64,000 nucleotides of DNA from Lachnospiraceae bacterium. Lineage in GTDB: Bacteria; Bacillota; Clostridia; Lachnospirales; Lachnospiraceae. Where the stretch lies: contig JAILRP010000026.1 in assembly GCA_024698075.1 (NCBI GenBank), positions 1 to 64,000 on the forward strand, written 5' to 3'. The position numbers were made by a program, and so were the translations under genes. The notes beneath the pieces were generated by a model. The model ran no database searches. It saw only the letters and a program-made list of their open reading frames with translations, and had not been told where the DNA came from. This document shows, one piece after another, positions 62,091 through 64,000 of the stretch (its first letter is position 1; every line of letters starts with the position of its first letter).

Positions 62091-63767
62091 ATGATGAAAA
62101 GTGATGCCGTCAAAGTAGGGAGCGCACAGGCTCCGCACAGATCCCTTTTTCATGCGCTGGGGTTCACACAGGAAGAGATGGAAAGGCCGCTCGTGGGCAT
62201 AGTGAGCTCATACAACGAGATCGTGCCGGGACATATGAACATAGACAAGATCGTTGAAGCCGTCAAAATGGGAGTCGCGATGGCCGGAGGAACACCGGTG
62301 GTATTTCCCGCGATAGCAGTATGTGACGGCATAGCGATGGGACATATCGGCATGAAGTATTCGCTTGTCACGAGGGACCTCATAGCCGATTCGACCGAGT
62401 GCATGGCGCTCGCCCACCAGTTTGACGCGCTTGTGATGGTGCCGAACTGTGATAAGAATGTACCGGGACTGCTGATGGCAGCCGCACGTATAAATGTTCC
62501 GACGGTATTTGTTTCCGGAGGTCCTATGCTCGCGGGAAGGGTCAAGGGACAGAAGAGAAGCCTTTCATCAATGTTCGAGGCCGTCGGCGCACGTGCAGCC
62601 GGAAAGATGACGGATGAAGATGTGCTCGAATTTGAGCGCAAGGTATGTCCCACATGCGGATCCTGCTCGGGCATGTATACGGCCAACTCGATGAACTGCC
62701 TGACTGAGGCACTTGGAATGGGACTGGCCGGAAACGGGACGATCCCTGCGGTATATTCCGAGAGGCTCGCGCTTGCAAAGCATGCAGGGATGGCAGTCAT
62801 GGCGCTTCTTAAGAACAATATATGCCCGCGTGACATTATCACAAAGGAGTCTATAATAAATGCACTGACCGTCGATATGGCGCTTGGATGCTCAACGAAT
62901 TCAATGCTGCATATCCCGGCGATCGCACATGAGATAGGATTTGATCTTGATATCACGATGGCGAACGAGATATCTGAGAGGACACCGAACCTCTGCCATC
63001 TTGCCCCTGCCGGACCTACATACATGGAAGATCTGAATGAGGCCGGAGGCGTTCATGCCGTCATGAAGCAGCTTGCGGATGCAGGACTTCTTAACACAGA
63101 CTGCATGACTGTGACCGGAAAGACGCTCGGTGAGAACATAAGCGGATGCGTAAATAAAGATCCCGAGGTCATCAGGCCTATGGACAGGCCGTATTCCGCT
63201 ACCGGAGGACTGGCTGTTCTTACCGGAAACCTTGCTCCGGACGGCTCCGTCGTAAAAAGATCGGCGGTTGCCGACAGCATGCTCGTTCATGAAGGACCGG
63301 CGCGCGTATTTGACTGCGAAGAAGATGCTATTGCGGCAATCAAGGGCGGAAAGATCGTTGACGGGGATGTTGTCGTCATCAGATATGAAGGCCCTAAAGG
63401 CGGACCGGGAATGAGGGAGATGCTGAATCCCACATCCGCGATAGCCGGAATGGGACTCGGAGAGAGCGTGGCACTCATCACCGACGGAAGATTTTCCGGC
63501 GCAAGCCGCGGAGCATCCATAGGCCATGTGTCGCCTGAAGCTGCGGTCGGAGGCCCGATCGCCCTTATAGAAGAAGGAGATATCATCAGCATAGATATTC
63601 CGGCCCATTCGCTTTCCGTTAAGGTTGATGATGATGTGCTCGCCGAAAGGCGCAGCAATTGGAAACCGCGTCAGCCCAAGGTCACGAGCGGCTATCTTGC
63701 AAGATATGAGAAGATGGTGACGAGCGGAGATAAGGGAGCTGTATTAAGGACTGATATAGGCCGCTGA
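62091..63767 (+). CDS. ilvD: dihydroxy-acid dehydratase
   Basis: Iron-sulfur enzyme that dehydrates the dihydroxy acids of valine and isoleucine synthesis. The frame opens at 62064, but ATG 62091 follows GGGAGG, giving 558 residues. Cluster cysteines lie in [19 protein letters not shown]-terminal motifs [20 protein letters not shown] and [10 protein letters not shown] fit the family. ilvB follows, so a branched-chain operon begins here. Confidence 0.96.
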   Translation: MMKSDAVKVGSAQAPHRSLFHALGFTQEEMERPLVGIVSSYNEIVPGHMNIDKIVEAVKMGVAMAGGTPVVFPAIAVCDGIAMGHIGMKYSLVTRDLIADSTECMALAHQFDALVMVPNCDKNVPGLLMAAARINVPTVFVSGGPMLAGRVKGQKRSLSSMFEAVGARAAGKMTDEDVLEFERKVCPTCGSCSGMYTANSMNCLTEALGMGLAGNGTIPAVYSERLALAKHAGMAVMALLKNNICPRDIITKESIINALTVDMALGCSTNSMLHIPAIAHEIGFDLDITMANEISERTPNLCHLAPAGPTYMEDLNEAGGVHAVMKQLADAGLLNTDCMTVTGKTLGENISGCVNKDPEVIRPMDRPYSATGGLAVLTGNLAPDGSVVKRSAVADSMLVHEGPARVFDCEEDAIAAIKGGKIVDGDVVVIRYEGPKGGPGMREMLNPTSAIAGMGLGESVALITDGRFSGASRGASIGHVSPEAAVGGPIALIEEGDIISIDIPAHSLSVKVDDDVLAERRSNWKPRQPKVTSGYLARYEKMVTSGDKGAVLRTDIGR

Positions 63768-63833
63768 TTATAATGCGCCGGCAGGAACTGCAGGCATGCA
63801 GCCGGCCGATTTTCTGTAAAGAAGGAGAAGATA

Positions 63834-64000
63834 ATGGAATTAACCGGTTCTCAGATAGTAATGGAATGTCTTTTGGAGCAGGGGGTCGATACCGTATTCG
63901 GCTATCCAGGCGGGACGATCCTGAACATTTATGATGAGCTTTATAAGTATAGTGACAGGATAAGGCATATACTGACCAGCCACGAGCAGGGTGCCGCACA
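63834..64000 (+). CDS. ilvB: acetolactate synthase large subunit (partial, cut by window edge)
   Basis: Only the first 55 residues are in the window: [27 protein letters not shown] and a following HEQGAA, the conserved thiamine diphosphate enzyme N-terminus of acetohydroxyacid synthase. RBS GAAGGAGAAG. A GC-rich hairpin (about 63777-63810) precedes it. The rest lies past the window end. Confidence 0.9.
   Translation, partial: MELTGSQIVMECLLEQGVDTVFGYPGGTILNIYDELYKYSDRIRHILTSHEQGAA

Overview
The window reads as a chromosomal stretch from a Gram-positive, motile, anaerobic Clostridium-like bacterium, most likely of the family Lachnospiraceae. The evidence is gene order and gene content: pta, rpmF, plsX, acpP, rnc, smc, ftsY in a row; ylxM, ffh, rpsP, khpA, rimM, trmD, rplS in a row; the long form of PRPP synthetase; PFL/ACT and TmcAL genes; BspA-type surface repeats; and chemotaxis and flagellar genes without an outer-membrane gene set. 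Base composition looks fairly even throughout. I see no insertion sequence, prophage, CRISPR array or other clear mobile DNA. This is inference from sequence reading; no database search was run.

Layout. 1-315: the 3' end of a 23S rRNA gene, a terminator and no 5S gene. 315-6984: CheV, a large secreted BspA/Ig-like surface protein and a large single-pass membrane protein of unknown function built from acidic repeats. 6981-11493: hisH, hisF, ung, a TPR/MORN membrane protein and lysA. 11499-14863: a small minus-strand gene behind a consensus promoter containing a LexA (SOS) box, a divergent lipoprotein and a QueT-like transporter. 15012-15093: tRNA-Leu(CAA), minus strand. 15149-24694: a long co-directional run (zinc-finger membrane protein, polA, coaE, an FtsA-like ATPase with extra domains, a WalJ-type hydrolase, an ACT protein, a PFL protein, tmcAL). 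24757-33988: pta, rpmF, fatty-acid/phospholipid genes, rnc, smc, ftsY, ilvA. 34086-41094: a secreted helical protein, then the SRP/S16/L19 block with two signal peptidases flanking rbgA. 41164-44601: rnhB, a FliK-like protein, an FlhB C-terminal-domain protein and yraN. 44598-50915: prs, gltX, a Ktr potassium uptake pair and a very compact UvrD-like helicase. 50916-58083: a DUF1292 protein, a GH13-fold protein lacking its catalytic residues, trpS and the potABCD polyamine importer. 58287-64000: a beta-propeller lactonase-like protein with a basic tail, a VanY-type carboxypeptidase, tgt, yajC, ilvD and the start of ilvB, which is cut by the window edge.

Most of the window is housekeeping. The points worth a second look are: the SOS-box promoter in front of an unrecognised, apparently leaderless 100-residue gene; paired NrdR-like boxes 31 bp apart in front of rnhB; the catalytically dead GH13-fold protein; the FtsA-like protein with tandem beta-grasp-like repeats; the helicase lacking domain 2B; the terminator arm that doubles as the -35 element of the ylxM-ffh promoter; and a perfect 12-bp hairpin carrying a Shine-Dalgarno sequence upstream of rimM. 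Five convergent gene pairs meet with 0-5 nt between, or overlapping, stop codons and no room for a terminator.
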